The notes under the pieces were generated by a model. The model searched no databases. It was not told the origin of the DNA and saw only the letters and a program-made list of their open reading frames with translations. Shown here piece by piece: positions 9,502 through 20,876 of a stretch of 49,814 nucleotides of DNA (the first letter of the stretch is position 1; each line of letters begins with the position of its first letter). The DNA is taken from contig VXIS01000344.1 in NCBI GenBank assembly GCA_008704415.1, positions 1-49,814 on the forward strand, written 5' to 3'. The translations under genes and the position numbers were made by a program. This stretch comes from Sphaerosporella brunnea (lineage: Eukaryota; Ascomycota; Pezizomycetes; Pezizales; Pyronemataceae).

Positions 9502-9787
9502 AACTGGTGCTTGAAAACATTTGAGGTGGAAAAACGCGCTTGCTTGCGAGCTGTTTTCCTTAAGTCTCCCCAGCGCAGGCTTGCCTGCCGGTCAGACCGT
9601 CACCGGTGTTTTTTTTACCGGCTTGTTTTCAAGTACCGGTAAGGGAGTGGAGGTGAAAAGAGTTATTGCGAAGAGGTAAGGACACAACCCACGCTCCCAA
9701 CAGTGATTAGTGCTGCCATATGGCCGCTTTTCAATGTTGGCGAAGCAAATTACAGGGGGAAATGCTGCCCAATTTATTTCAACTGCT
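9502..9787. repeat. Long direct repeat, right copy, with miniature element copy 2 (9502-9640)
   Basis: The miniature element begins AACTGGTGCTTGAAAACA at 9502 and ends AAGTACCGGT at 9640, again with inverted ends, followed by the same flank as the left copy. This right copy ends about 150 bp from the stop of the Tnp2 transposase and could belong to the end of that transposon. Confidence 0.85.
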
Positions 9788-10112
9788 AATGAGTAAAGTA
9801 GCACTCAGCCGGAGCATATCAAAGACCATTAAGACCTATCAAAACCCTTTCCACAACCAGCGACATTCACCTCGACCATAGGATATGTGCCTTCAATTCC
9901 AACCCGTCAACCAAAAAAAAAAACAAAAACAAACTATGCATTCCGCCACATCAATGCACCATACTTTCGCACAAGATACTGCCCTTTGTCTAGGCCTTTT
10001 TGCATCAGCCCAATCTGACATCCGATATCCTTGACGGCAATGACTTTGAACCCGCCTCCTGTCTGCCGACGTACTATGGAGCCTTCAGGTATCACTGGTA
10101 TATCTTGAATAT

Positions 10113-10924
10113 TGTCACGGGTATGGTCACGTGACATGTGCTCTAAGTAGTCAGCTAGGGGAATAGAATAGAGTCTGCATAGTGATCACCTCGAGGGCAC
10201 GTGATAGCCGGGTGGCTCCGGATCATAGTAGCTAGCTTGAGTGACGCTATGGAAGAACTCGGAGATCGGGTGCCTCAGGTGGGACGCTACCTGGGAGGAG
10301 CATCCGGTTCGGAGATAACAATAGTATAGGCTATTGTTAGAGCTCTTCCGAGATATCTTCGTTGACCTGCCTGTTCCAGGAACTAGCCTGACGATCGGAG
10401 GGGTCAGGAGTGATCAACCGGAAGGCGTAGAGCCGAAAAAGGGAAGAATCACTCGGCCTAGAACCTCCATAGTAAGTGTGGTTGTTGCGTAGGGCATGCG
10501 ACGCAGAAGATCGGGAGATGGAGCCAATAGGGCTGAGCATCTTCCTGCAACACGAGAATACAACGCTTACGGAGCGGGGTATCCGGGTGCGACCCATGTC
10601 TATGACTCATGATTTGGAATCAAAGAGTGAGTCATAGGAAGGTGGGGCGATCTCTGTGCGCGCCTGACGCCCGCAGTCGTAGAGACTGTCGGAAAGCCAG
10701 CAAGGAGTAAAGGCTGAGTATTACTCAGGGAGACAGTAGTCTCTGGAGCGGCGTTCTGCTATAAGTAGGATTGCTTCCGCCCAGAGAACCCCTTTATCTT
10801 CAGCAACAAGAACCATTAGTGTCCACCCGACAGAATAGCCCTTAAAATTCTATTGTTTAGGATTTAGTTTCTTAAGGTCCTGAGTTCAATTCCACGACAC
10901 TCTGGTAGACAGAGCCTCGTTACA
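10113..10924 (+). repeat. Left LTR of the chromovirus
   Basis: 812 bp from TGTCACGGGTATGG to CTCGTTACA. It contains TATAAGTA at 10760, a plausible TATA box, and CTTAAAATTCT at 10841-10851, which is complementary to the primer site just downstream of the LTR. The transcript start would be near 10841 if the element primes itself. Confidence 0.95.
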
Positions 10925-10926
10925 TC

Positions 10927-10937
10927 AGAATTTTAAG
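10927..10937 (+). promoter_or_regulatory. Predicted self-priming primer binding site
   Basis: AGAATTTTAAG, two bases after the LTR, is the exact 11-nt reverse complement of CTTAAAATTCT at 10841-10851 in the LTR. There is no TGG-starting tRNA complement at this place. Tf1 of fission yeast primes reverse transcription from the first 11 nt of its own mRNA, and this arrangement fits that mechanism. Confidence 0.7.
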
Positions 10938-10964
10938 AATTCCTGTCGCCTGGCATCCTCAACA

Positions 10965-13010
10965 ATGGCATCTATCACCATCGAGCCGACCCCCCAGGTT
11001 CCGCTCCTCGAGTGGAACCCCCAGCAGTATCCCGAGGCCGACAATCGTCGCCTCGTAGTTAGAAACCCTCGAGAAGTGGCTTCCCTCATCTTAGGGGTTG
11101 CGGCAAAAGATGTCCCGGATTCTATTGACTCCGCGGCAAATATGGATCAGCTGTTTCAGCAGATCCAGGAGTTGGTCTTTGAGTTAGTCAAGGACCAAGT
11201 CCGTGGAGCGCACACTGTGCTTGCACGGATAGTCGAGCAGCATGAGGCTACTCGTAGGCTCCATGAGATGGCAATTGCTGAGATGCAGCAACATGTCCAG
11301 CTCATGTACCAAGAGCTCAGCCGTCTAGCTGAGCAGGACGACCTGCAGGATAACCAGATGGACTGGGAGCCAACCCCAGTAGCCCTCTGGGACCTCAGCG
11401 GTCTCTTAGAGGAAGAAGCGGCCAAGAGTCAGTGGACGCAGGCCGAGTACCGAGAAGCCGCCTCCGTTCCCCCCATCCCACCGCAATCGTCGCAAGCCTC
11501 GCACGTACCCCTCAAGATTGTCCGCAAAGTTCCATCGCGGACAACACCGCTAACGGACCCCGATTGGCTTACAAAGCCGAAGGCGAAAAAGGGAGTTGCT
11601 AAGCGAAGCAAGCGACCGGTAATCCACCAGACGCCAATACCCTCAGCACCTCCGACTCCTCGACAATACATGATGAGAGGAGCTGCTGTCCGGCCAGGTG
11701 GAACACAAGGATTGGGAATATCAGGAGAGGTGGAAGGAGGAGATAGTCAGTCAAGGGGTATGGAAAGCCCCGTTAGGAGGATTGAGAGTCCAGAGCCGGC
11801 TGGTGCAGGAGGCGCTGGTGGCTTTGGAGGTAGAAGAGGAGGAATCAGTGGAGGGCCACCTCCACCAGGAGATTCCGATGACGATGATGACGACGATTCC
11901 GACCCCGAACCAGATCTCCAGCGACAGCCCGTACGCTGGAAGAAGTGGCACCGTCGCCAAATCATCAAGGAGCTTGGGGCCAATCCAAGGCCCCACATAG
12001 AGGCTGAGCAACAGCCAAGGTCGATTAAGGTGCCCGAACCAAAGCCCTTCAAGGGCAAGGAACGAGACCTTAACCGGTTCCTATCGAGCCTGGACTCATA
12101 CTTTAGGCTCAACCCAAGGTCTTACCCAGACGACCTCACCAAGATCCTCTTGGCAGGATTGTTGATGGAAGAGGCGGCGTACGACTGGTTCGCCACCTAC
12201 AAAATCAACATAGATCGAAAAGAGTCGATCCGTGTCAGAGGATTCTGGATCAATGACCCCAGCTTCGCCACCTGGGAGAGATTTGAGGCTAGCCTTAGGG
12301 CCTCGTTCGGCGGCCGTGTCAATCGTGACAAGGCAGTGCAGGAATGGCAGAAGTTGCGGCAGACAACCGGCATTGATGCCTTCCTGGATGAGGTAACCAG
12401 ACTGATGTGGATCACTGGTTACGTAGGGGACATGGTCAAGGATAAGCTCAAGGAGGGGCTGTCCGAAGAACTGTCCAAGGATTGGGCTAAGGTTCAACCT
12501 AAGCCCAACGATGTGAGTGCCCAGATGGCCATGCTGCGAGACATGGGCCATGTCCTTGAAGATTGGGAACGGCACCACAAGAAGTCCACCAATCAAGGTG
12601 GCAAGAGCAATGGGAAGGAGAAGGGACAGGGTTCAAAGCCCAACCCGGCTTCCAAACCCACAGACAAGGCTTCGTCCAGCAAGGACAAGCCAAAGAAGGA
12701 CAGCACCTGGAAGGATAAGACTGTCGAGCTTAAGGGCATCAGCAAGGATGTCCTCGATCAGCGAGCTAAGGACAAGCTCTGCTTGAAGTGTGGCAAGAAG
12801 AACCACTCCTGGTTCGAATGCTTTACTAAGGAGCCAGTCACCCAGAAGGTGGCTAGCTCGAAGAAGAGAAAGGCTGAGGACTCAGACGAGAAGTCTGAGA
12901 AGAAGGCTAAGGTTGCTAGCATGCAGCCTCAGGCCCCTACAGCTGCGTCGGGTAGGATCCTGGAGATCCCCAAAGGAGAAGACTCAGATCTGGATATCTG
13001 GGCTTTGTAG
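10965..13010 (+). CDS. gag: Gag polyprotein of the chromovirus
   Basis: An intact 681-residue open frame, starting 40 bp after the LTR. Residues from about 355 (PKPFKGKERDLNRFLSSLD) to 540 form a retrotransposon Gag domain, including WERFEASLRASFGG. The segment before it is Gly/Pro-rich with an acidic DDDDDDD patch. Near residue 605 a CCHC zinc knuckle, CLKCGKKNHSWFEC, is the nucleic-acid-binding motif of nucleocapsid. The C-terminal region is Lys-rich. The protein should form the particle that packages the element RNA. A TAG stop and a 202-nt spacer separate it from pol, so pol is not made by simple readthrough in this arrangement. Confidence 0.95.
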   Translation: MASITIEPTPQVPLLEWNPQQYPEADNRRLVVRNPREVASLILGVAAKDVPDSIDSAANMDQLFQQIQELVFELVKDQVRGAHTVLARIVEQHEATRRLHEMAIAEMQQHVQLMYQELSRLAEQDDLQDNQMDWEPTPVALWDLSGLLEEEAAKSQWTQAEYREAASVPPIPPQSSQASHVPLKIVRKVPSRTTPLTDPDWLTKPKAKKGVAKRSKRPVIHQTPIPSAPPTPRQYMMRGAAVRPGGTQGLGISGEVEGGDSQSRGMESPVRRIESPEPAGAGGAGGFGGRRGGISGGPPPPGDSDDDDDDDSDPEPDLQRQPVRWKKWHRRQIIKELGANPRPHIEAEQQPRSIKVPEPKPFKGKERDLNRFLSSLDSYFRLNPRSYPDDLTKILLAGLLMEEAAYDWFATYKINIDRKESIRVRGFWINDPSFATWERFEASLRASFGGRVNRDKAVQEWQKLRQTTGIDAFLDEVTRLMWITGYVGDMVKDKLKEGLSEELSKDWAKVQPKPNDVSAQMAMLRDMGHVLEDWERHHKKSTNQGGKSNGKEKGQGSKPNPASKPTDKASSSKDKPKKDSTWKDKTVELKGISKDVLDQRAKDKLCLKCGKKNHSWFECFTKEPVTQKVASSKKRKAEDSDEKSEKKAKVASMQPQAPTAASGRILEIPKGEDSDLDIWAL

Positions 13011-13212
13011 TTAGAATTTCATAGTTGAAATTAAATAGTTGTTCTTAAGGAAAAAGGCTCTCTGAGGATGGGTTTAGTACCCGAAATATGCTGGCATATA
13101 AGAGTCAGCAGAGTGCATACAGATAAAAAGACATACCAGTATCCCACAGAGACGTAGTTCAGCAAGACGTTGCGCTTGCTTAGGTGTCGAAAGGCCTAAG
13201 ACGTACTGAACC

Positions 13213-16200
13213 ATGAACCCCCTTAAGAGAAAGACGGTAGTGGCCGAAAGGCAAATGCCTAAGAAGCCTAGAGTGGATCCTCCAAGACACGGGAAAAGAA
13301 TGTTCCTAGTGGCAGACATTTGGTGGACCACGGAGTATGGCAAGTCTCGTAGTTGCAAAGGAAGATTCTTGATTGACTCAGGATGTTCTGGGCCCATCTT
13401 GAATAAAGAATTTGTGTTCGAGCATAAGTTGCCATGGATAAAAAGAGACACTCCCATCCAAGTGACCGGGGCAGATGGGACCCCGTTAGCAGAGACTGGT
13501 GCTCGTTATACCAACCTCTTATGTATGAGGATTGGGGAGCACCAAGAGGAGATGACTTGGGAGATAGGTCAGCTGGAGACAGAGGTCTTGGGCTATATAC
13601 CCATCTCCTGGTTAGAACAGCACAACCCGGACATAGACTGGCAGACCGGGACGATGCAGTGGCGCAGTGAGTACTGCCGTCAGCATTGCCTCCCAGTGTC
13701 AGTAAGGCAAGCTGTGAAGAACTTTGTTAAGTTACTTCAAGAGGGCAAGCCTTGGGTTGTGGATAGTATAGAGTGGCACGATGAGGAAGGAGGTGACATC
13801 GCGGAGAGACTGCCAGAGCAGTACCGTGAATTGGGCCTCAGTGTTCAGCGAAGAGGAAATCAACCGCCTTCCTGACCACACCTCATACGACCATGAGATC
13901 AGACTGATAGAAGGGGCAGTGCCGCCTTATGGGCCCATATACCCTCTGTCAGAAAGAGAGTTGGAGGTATTAAGAGAATACCTTCGCAAGGAACTTGCCT
14001 CAGGCAAGATCAGACAGTCCAAGTCAGCGGCTGCGGCTCCCTATCATCTTCGTCCCCAAGCCTGATGGAAGTCTTCGCTTGTGCGTTGACTATCGAGGGT
14101 TAAACAAGGTGACAGTCAAGGACCGCACCCCGCTGCCACTAATGTCAGAACTTCGTGAGCGATTGGGAAAGGCTAAGATATTCACTAAGCTGGACCTAAA
14201 GAATGGGTATAACCTCATTCGAATTGCAGAAGGAGACGAGTGGAAAACTGCGTTTAGGACACGCTATGGGCTGTTTGAGTACTTAGTCATGCCGTTTGGA
14301 CTGTGCAATGCGCCAGCTACCTTTCAGGCCATGATCAATACAGTTCTTCGAGAACTGTTAGATGAAGGAGTAGTCGTCTATATCGATGACATACTCATCT
14401 ACTCCGAGACGGAAGAGAAACATATAGAGCTTGTGAAGAAAGTTCTAGAGAAGCTGAAGCAGACAAGACTGTGTGCTTCAATAAAGAAAAGTTGTTTCCA
14501 TGTCTCGGAAGTGGAATACCTAGGATACCAGATATCCTCAGAGGGGATCTCGATGTCCCTAAGTAAGGTTAAGACCATCACAGAGTGGGTGGCACCTCAG
14601 AAGGTGAAGGACGTGCAATCCTTCATTGGGTTCGCGAACTTCTACAGGAGATTCATTAATGGATTCTCCAAGATAGTCGCGCCACTGACGGAGTTGACCA
14701 AGAAGGGTGTAGCCTTCGAGTGGTCCTCCAAGTGTCAGCAGGCGTTTGAGGAGCTCAAGAAGAAATTCATTGAGGCTCCGATCTTAGTCCACTTTCATCC
14801 TGAAAGACAGACAATCGTGGAGACGGATGCCAGCGATTTCGCGCTTGCCGCTATCCTCTCCCAGATACAGGATGATGTCCGATTACACCCAGTAGCCTTT
14901 CACTCCCGAAAGTTCAAGCCTGCCGAAATCAACTATGACATTCATGACAAAGAGATGCTAGCCATTGTGGTAGCATTTCAAGAATGGGAACATATGTTGA
15001 AATCAGTGGCTGGAGAGATCACGGTGTATACGGATCACAAGAACTTGGAGTACTTTGCGTCGACAAAGGTGTTGACAAGACGTCAAGCCCGTTGGGCAGA
15101 ACACCTAGCAGAGTTTAACTTCAAGGTGATATATCGGCCTGGAGATAAGAACACAAAGGCTGATGTGTTATCGAGGCGTTGGGACTACGCCCCAGAGGAG
15201 GGGAGTAAAGCTCCCGAGATGAGCTTCTTCAAGCCTGGACAACTCGTTATGAGCTCTGCCAAGCTTGCTGGATCCAGAGAGGTTCAGTTGCCGGAGCCAT
15301 TCTTGGAGGCGTTGCGCAGAGCAGCAGCCGTAGACCAAGACTGGTTGAAGACAGAGAGAAGCAGTAGAGAAGCAGGATCCAAATGTAGCAGAGGAGTTTG
15401 AGGTTAAAGAGGGACTTCTGTTCTACGAGAATAGATGGGTGATCCCTAATGACCCACAGCTCAGGCTACGGATCTTGCAAGAGAATCATGACTCCAAGGC
15501 AGCAGGCCACTTTGGACAGTTCAAGACCGCAGAAAGAATGAAGCAGAACTTCTTCTGGTCTAAGATGGACGAGGACGTACGGGATTATGTTAGAAGCTGT
15601 GACACTTGTCAGAGAGATAAGACCAGCAGGCATAAGAAGTATGGGCTGTTACAGCCCTTAGAGATTCCGTACCGTCCGTGGAAGTCTATCTCGATGGACT
15701 TCATAGTGGCATTGCCAGAGTCAGACGGCTACACCCAGGTATGGGTAATAGTAGACCGTCTCACCAAGATGGCGCACTTCATTCCGTTGAAGACGAATGA
15801 AGAGACCCCAGTACAAGAGTTAGCAAAACTCTTCGCAAAGGAGATTTGGAGGCTCCATGGCCTACCCTCAGAGATCGTGTCTGATAGAGATGCGAAGTTC
15901 ACGTCGCACTTCTGGAAGGAGTTGATGGAACATTTGGACGTCAAGTTGTCTATGTCCACAGCTTTCCATCCACAGACCGATGGACAGACTGAGCGAATCA
16001 ACTCCGTGTTGGAACAGTACGTCAGACACTACTGTTCCTTCCAACAGGACGACTGGGTAGACCTGTTGCCGATGGCAGAATTTGCCTATAATACGGCAGT
16101 CTCCGAGACTACCAAGATGTCTCCGTTTCAGGCGAACTATATGTTCCAGCCAGAAACACAGTGGATCAAGCCAGCCTGAAGGGCAGGAATGGTCCAACCC

Positions 16201-16786
16201 AGCAAGTGAGCTGTTGCTCACACGCTGGAAGGGAATCTTGGAGTTCCTGAAAGAAAACATCTATCAAGCACAGACACGGATGGCAAAGTGGCACGACGCG
16301 AAAGCGCAAAGCCAGCCTTCGTTCAAAGTGGGAGATAAGGTGATGATAGACGCTCGCAACATACGGACAAAGAGGCCCTCAAAGAAGCTTGATCACAAGA
16401 AGATCGGGCCGTTCCCAATCATAAAGTTGATAGGGAAACGAGCGGTGAAGGTCCGGTTGCCTCCAGCTATGGAGATGCATCCAGTCTATCATGTGTCCTT
16501 GGTGGAGCCATACAGGGAGTCAAAGCTTCCTGGAAGACACCAAAGTCCACCTCCTCCCGAAGAGATAGATGGAGAGAAGTACTGGGTGGTCGACAAGATC
16601 GCCAAAAGCAGGCTCAACCGGCAGAAGAAGAGGGTCGAGTACTTGGTGTTCTGGAAAGGCTATCCTCCAGAGGAAGCCACGTGGGAACCATGGGAGCACT
16701 TAGAAGGCGACGAAACTGTCAGCCGTATGCTCAAGGAGTTCCATGAGAGATATCCCCGACAGGCGAGGGATAGTAGAATGAAATGA
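13213..16786 (+). pseudogene. pol: Pol polyprotein (PR-RT-RH-IN-chromodomain) with four frameshifts
   Basis: The protease has FLIDSGCSGPIL (13360-13410). Reverse transcriptase follows from about 13900, with FVPKPDGSLRLCVDYRGLN, FTKLDLKNGY and the catalytic VVVYIDDILIYS. RNase H shows VETDASDFALAAIL, HDKEMLAIV and ADVLSRR. Integrase has the HHCC zinc motif (NHDSKAAGH...CDTC) and the DDE residues in DFIVALP, SDRDAKF and TDGQTERIN. The C-terminal chromodomain (EYLVFWKGYPPEEATWEP) lies at about 16600-16730. The frame changes near 13840, 14045, 15350 and 16165. Each change is compensated by removing one base from a short run or repeat (GGG, CCC, GAGAGA, CC). No premature stop from a substitution was seen. 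Confidence 0.93.
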
Positions 16787-16852
16787 AGGATTTCCTTAGT
16801 CACATTTCCTTACACTAAAAGATTAATAGTCAGTATCTCGGGACGAGATTAG

Positions 16853-16867
16853 TTAGGAGGGGAGTAA
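16853..16867 (+). promoter_or_regulatory. Polypurine tract
   Basis: TTAGGAGGGGAGTAA directly precedes the right LTR. A purine-rich tract here primes plus-strand DNA synthesis in LTR retrotransposons. Confidence 0.8.
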
Positions 16868-17679
16868 TGTCACGGGTATGGTCACGTGACATGTGCTCTT
16901 AGTAGTCAGCTAGGGAATAGAATAGAGTCTGCATAGTGATCTCTTCAAGGGCACGTGATAGCCGGGTGGCTCCGGATCATAGTAGCTAGCTTGAGTGACG
17001 CTATGGAAGAACTCGGAGATCGGGTGCCTCAGGTGGGACGCTACCTGGGAAGAGCATCCGGTTCGGAGATAACAATAGTATAGGCTATTGTTAGAGCTCT
17101 TCCGAGATATCTTCGTTGACCTGCCTGTTCCCGGAACTAGCCTGACGATCGGAGGGGTCAGGAGTGATCAACCGGAAGGCGTAGAGCCGAAAAAGGGAAG
17201 AATCACTCGGCCTAGAACCTCCATAGTAAGTGTGGTTGTTGCGTAGGGCATGCGACGCAGAAGATCGGGAGATGGAGCCAATAGGGCTGAGCATCTTCCT
17301 GCAACACGAGAATACAACGCTTACGGAGCGGGGTATCCGGGTGCGACCCATGTCTATGACTCATGATTTGGAATCAAAGAGTGAGTCATAGGAAGGTGGG
17401 GCGATCTCTGTGCGCGCCTTGACGCCCGCAGTCGTAGAGACTGTCGGAAAGCCAGCAAGGAGTGAAGGCTGAGTATTACTCAGGGAGACGGTAGTCTCTG
17501 GAGCGGCGTTCTGCTATAAGTAGGATTGCTTCCGCCGAGAGAACCCCTTTATCTTCAGCAACAAGAACCATTAGTGTCCACCCGACAGAATAGCCCTTAA
17601 AATTCTATTGTTTAGGATTTAGTTTCTTAAGGTCCTGAGTTCAATTCCACGACACTCTGGTAGACAGAGCCTCGTTACA
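16868..17679 (+). repeat. Right LTR of the chromovirus
   Basis: 812 bp, same ends as the left LTR. Differences include AGGGGAAT to AGGGAAT, a cluster near CACCTCGAGG/CTCTTCAAGG, and an added T in GCGCC(T)TGACG; lengths remain equal because one loss balances one gain. The minus-strand transposase frame reads about a dozen codons into it before stopping. Confidence 0.95.
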
Positions 17680-20600
17680 AATATATGCCAAGTGATGCAT
17701 GGCCATACCAGGTCCACCACCATCCTCAGGATCAGGCTGTTCCAATGCAGCATGGGGAAGCTCAGCTGGTAGCCACAAAGAGAAGAAGAATTGGACTTCA
17801 CCATATGCCAGGTCCAAGTTGTCGGGATTAGGACTATTGAGTTCACGCTCATAGGCAATCATGGAGGCATTTCTGGTGTTGTTGTGCGGTCGGTATGCAG
17901 CAGAAGTGATTTTAAAATCAAGTTTAGCGTTGTCCTCATCATCTCGAAAGTAACACCATTTCCAAATGTGTACTGCAAAGTCTGCTGGCAAACTAAAGGA
18001 CTGAAGATGGATGAGGTGTGCATTTTGAGCAAGCCCTTGTACATAAGCTTTGAGCCTTTGGGGCTCTAGCTTTTCAAGAGGACGGTGCTGGACCATTTTG
18101 TCAAGAACATAGTTGTCCATCCAGGATGTCAAAGGCAAACGAGGTAGTGGTGGTCGACTTAAACCCATGCGATGTCCAAACACTTTGGATAACAAGATGT
18201 TTCCATCAGCATCTTCTACATCATGGCCAGGTGCTGCAGCAGGAGCCCAGTCATCCGGATGCAAGACAAATCCAAGCATATGTTTCTGCTCCGTCATCTG
18301 GAGGGTTAACTCCATATTTCGATTGGCGTTTACCCTTGACTTTGCTGTACTTGTCAGGATACCGCACATCCGCTCCATTCCCCACTGGGCATAAATTGGC
18401 ATTGGACCAATCCATCGGAGAGCATCAGCAACGTGTGCCAATTGATGAAACACTGGAAGGCATGCTGGCAGTTTGGACCATTTCATGCCATAAAATGTGT
18501 TCTCATAATACTCCAGAAACCGACACAAGACATCCTCCACTTTTTCGATATCTTCATCGCTGAGAACATTCTCTGTCGCATCATTCATTGCCTGGGTGAG
18601 TGCACAAAACTGACGGTAGTGCTCCCCAGGCAGTTTATCTTGGAGATATATGGGAAGGAACAGAGTAGCTTGCTGCTTCCACTCTTCACCAGAAAACTCA
18701 TGACAATGACTGGCAAAGTTGCGAGGTGATCGTCCAAAGCTGGATGGGAAAAGACTTGAGCTAGCCTGCTGGTCTTGACCAATCTGTGTCCACACAGCAG
18801 GCTTAATGTTCCATATATCCGTAGTTTGACGGAACTTGACTGTTTTGCCAATAGAGCCAGACTTCACCCGCTTGGTTAATGATGAATCTGTTTGTGTGGA
18901 TGGACGTTTTTGTTTGCCAGAACAATCAGTGCACACATGCTCTGCTGGAGCTTCGGCCAAACTATCGGACTCTGCTGAAGTATCGAGTGGAATATCTGGA
19001 TCTGCTAGGGCATCGACCGGAATATCTGACTCTGTTGGAGTATCGACCGGAATATCTGACTCTTCCTTGGCTGAGCTGGCCGCTGATTTAAAAAAAACTC
19101 CTCGGTAATACCGGACCATATCCGGAACGATGTTCTCGTAAAATAAATGCATGGCATCAGGAGGAAAACTGCGTGGAAAGTCGATTGATGATAGTCTGTA
19201 CAAGATTGACTGTCCAGCAATACCAGTTTTTCTTTGAGCAGCACTATGGCCGGGATCAGAAGCAATATAGGCAGCATTCCGCCGGAAATCATCATTGGAT
19301 CGAAGAGGCAACTGCTGTGGATCATGACTTAGCCATGGATAGCCCGTTTTCTGTGCTTTTGAAGGATCATTGATAACATCGGTAGGTGGATCCAGTGGGG
19401 GAGTAAAAGGGCAATATATGGCACTGCCATTGTGAATTCCACGACAGAGACAATAATTGCAGTAGCTGTACGCCCGATTTCCCTTGAGATGCATAAGCTT
19501 CTCACGGCCAGGCATATCGGCAGTCACAAGAGGGATGTAAGCATGCAAGTCGATGTATGTCTCTGTTGCGGCATTCCACGTTTCAATTCCCTGTTCCAAT
19601 TTGAGGAACTCCTCAACAAGAGGCCATAAAAAGAAATCAATATCTTTCGGATTGTTGGGACCAGGTGTAAACCCAACTAGCAGCATATTGCGTCGTTTGA
19701 AACGAACCGACGGCGGTAAATTTAAGTTCGTCTGGATATATGTTAACAGATCAGTCAGGCTTGCACTGATACAGTTTATACTTACCAGAAGAATAGGCCA
19801 TATATTGAATGAACTCCGTGTTTTAAAGACTTTAACACCATCGGAACTGAGGGCTAAGGCAATGTCTGTGATCCGAGAAAAAAGGCCTTTTTTTTCTTGA
19901 TTAGCGCGCTACACAATGTTCCAGTCCAGAAATCACTTCGTACGTTATTTTTCCTATCCTCTAGACACCTGTAGCGATAGTCCATCATTTCCTTGGCTCG
20001 TTGCCTATCAGCATACATGAGACGAAGCCTATGGGCAACCGGAATATATGTATGCTGTGCATAGGCCTCTTGTCGTTCAGTAGACGTTCGATAGCGCGGG
20101 TGCTTGCAGTCCTTCATAGGACACTGCTCCAACTGTGCATATTTCGGTAGTGAATAGGATATACACCCCTTTATGCAGCAATCATATTTCACTTCCGCAA
20201 TTCCAGTCAACTTGGCAATCCTCTTCTCAGTCGTACGGAGATCAAACGGTTTTTGAGGTTGTAAAGTACGCATCTCCTGCATGGCAGCCCGAGAAACGTG
20301 GTGTGTGACAGAAATATCCTGATAAGCAAAAGAGATCTGCTCCTGCACAGTCAATGGTTGGTGAATTTGACGATAGTCAAACTCATTCTCTTTCGGGTCT
20401 GTGCAGTCTCTGTTATCTTTCAAGTCCAACTCAGGTTCAATTGGAAAATTACCTTCAATATCTGGATCATCTTCAAGGTCCGATGCAAAATGATCTTCAA
20501 CTAAATCAACACCTATGGTAGGTAATTGAAGTAGTTCATCTTGGCTAGAGTCTGATGAGTCCCCGCCGTCCTCACTGAGCTCCAACTCAAAGTCCGGATC

Positions 20601-20876
20601 GGAAGGCAGGTCCATAGCATCCGCAAGTCGTTCCTCGTCCCAATCCACTGCATCATCTGCCATCTCGATGGTGTTTTGAGCTTCCACAGGCTGAGCAATT
20701 GGAGTCTCCAATCCTGTCCGATCCAGTTCAAGTTGTATGGATGGTGACATTGATTGTCTCATCCAGGTCTGTTGTAAAAGAGGCGTTGTCGCAGGTGAAT
20801 CTCCAGGAAAGGAAACTGAGCTTGGTGTTTGTGAACGGTATTCTTTTGGATTCGGCATGGTACTTGAGGGCATCAT

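Larger units (their letters stand above)
10113..17679 (+). mobile_element. Chromodomain Ty3/gypsy LTR retrotransposon (Tf1/sushi-like chromovirus)
   Basis: A complete 7567-bp element with two 812-bp LTRs (TG...CA), flanked by AATAT at 10108-10112 and 17680-17684, a 5-bp target duplication. Gag, protease, reverse transcriptase, RNase H, integrase and a C-terminal chromodomain occur in the Ty3/gypsy order. The LTRs differ at about a dozen positions in 812, so it is young but not brand new. Gag is intact; pol has four single-base frameshifts. It sits in a Tnp2 transposase gene, on the opposite strand. Confidence 0.96.
9934..20876 (-). pseudogene. Tnp2-family transposase, interrupted
   Basis: The gene starts at 20876. 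The N-terminal third is acidic, followed by a zinc-binding region (CCIKGCISYSLPKYAQ, then CPMKDCKHPRY) typical of Tnp2 proteins. Next come LALSSDGVKVF and GFTPGPNNPKDIDFFLWPL, both hallmarks of the Tnp2 catalytic domain, and later LPVFHQLAHVADALR and GMERMCG. A 54-nt intron (19732-19785) has GTAAGT and ATCCAG. An 8-T run at 19888-19895 carries one base too many: removing one joins the two halves. An acidic insert has repeated SDIPVD units (about 18940-19090). At 17680 the frame runs into a retrotransposon; skipping that element and one 5-bp duplicate continues in frame to a stop at 9934. Two lesions thus inactivate a gene of roughly 1090 codons. Confidence 0.88.

Noticed and set aside
9700..9715. 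TAGTG near 9710 and CACTA near 21108 as CACTA transposon ends
   Set aside because: They are not inverted at matching outer positions. One lies in a repeated block and the other between the two element genes.
10880..10900. A tRNA B-box-like GAGTTCAATTCCA in the LTR
   Set aside because: No matching A box, no cloverleaf, and the same sequence is in both LTRs.
13830..16170. Programmed frameshifting to express pol
   Set aside because: Four separate shifts, including inside the integrase, cannot be programmed. They fit mutation or sequence error.
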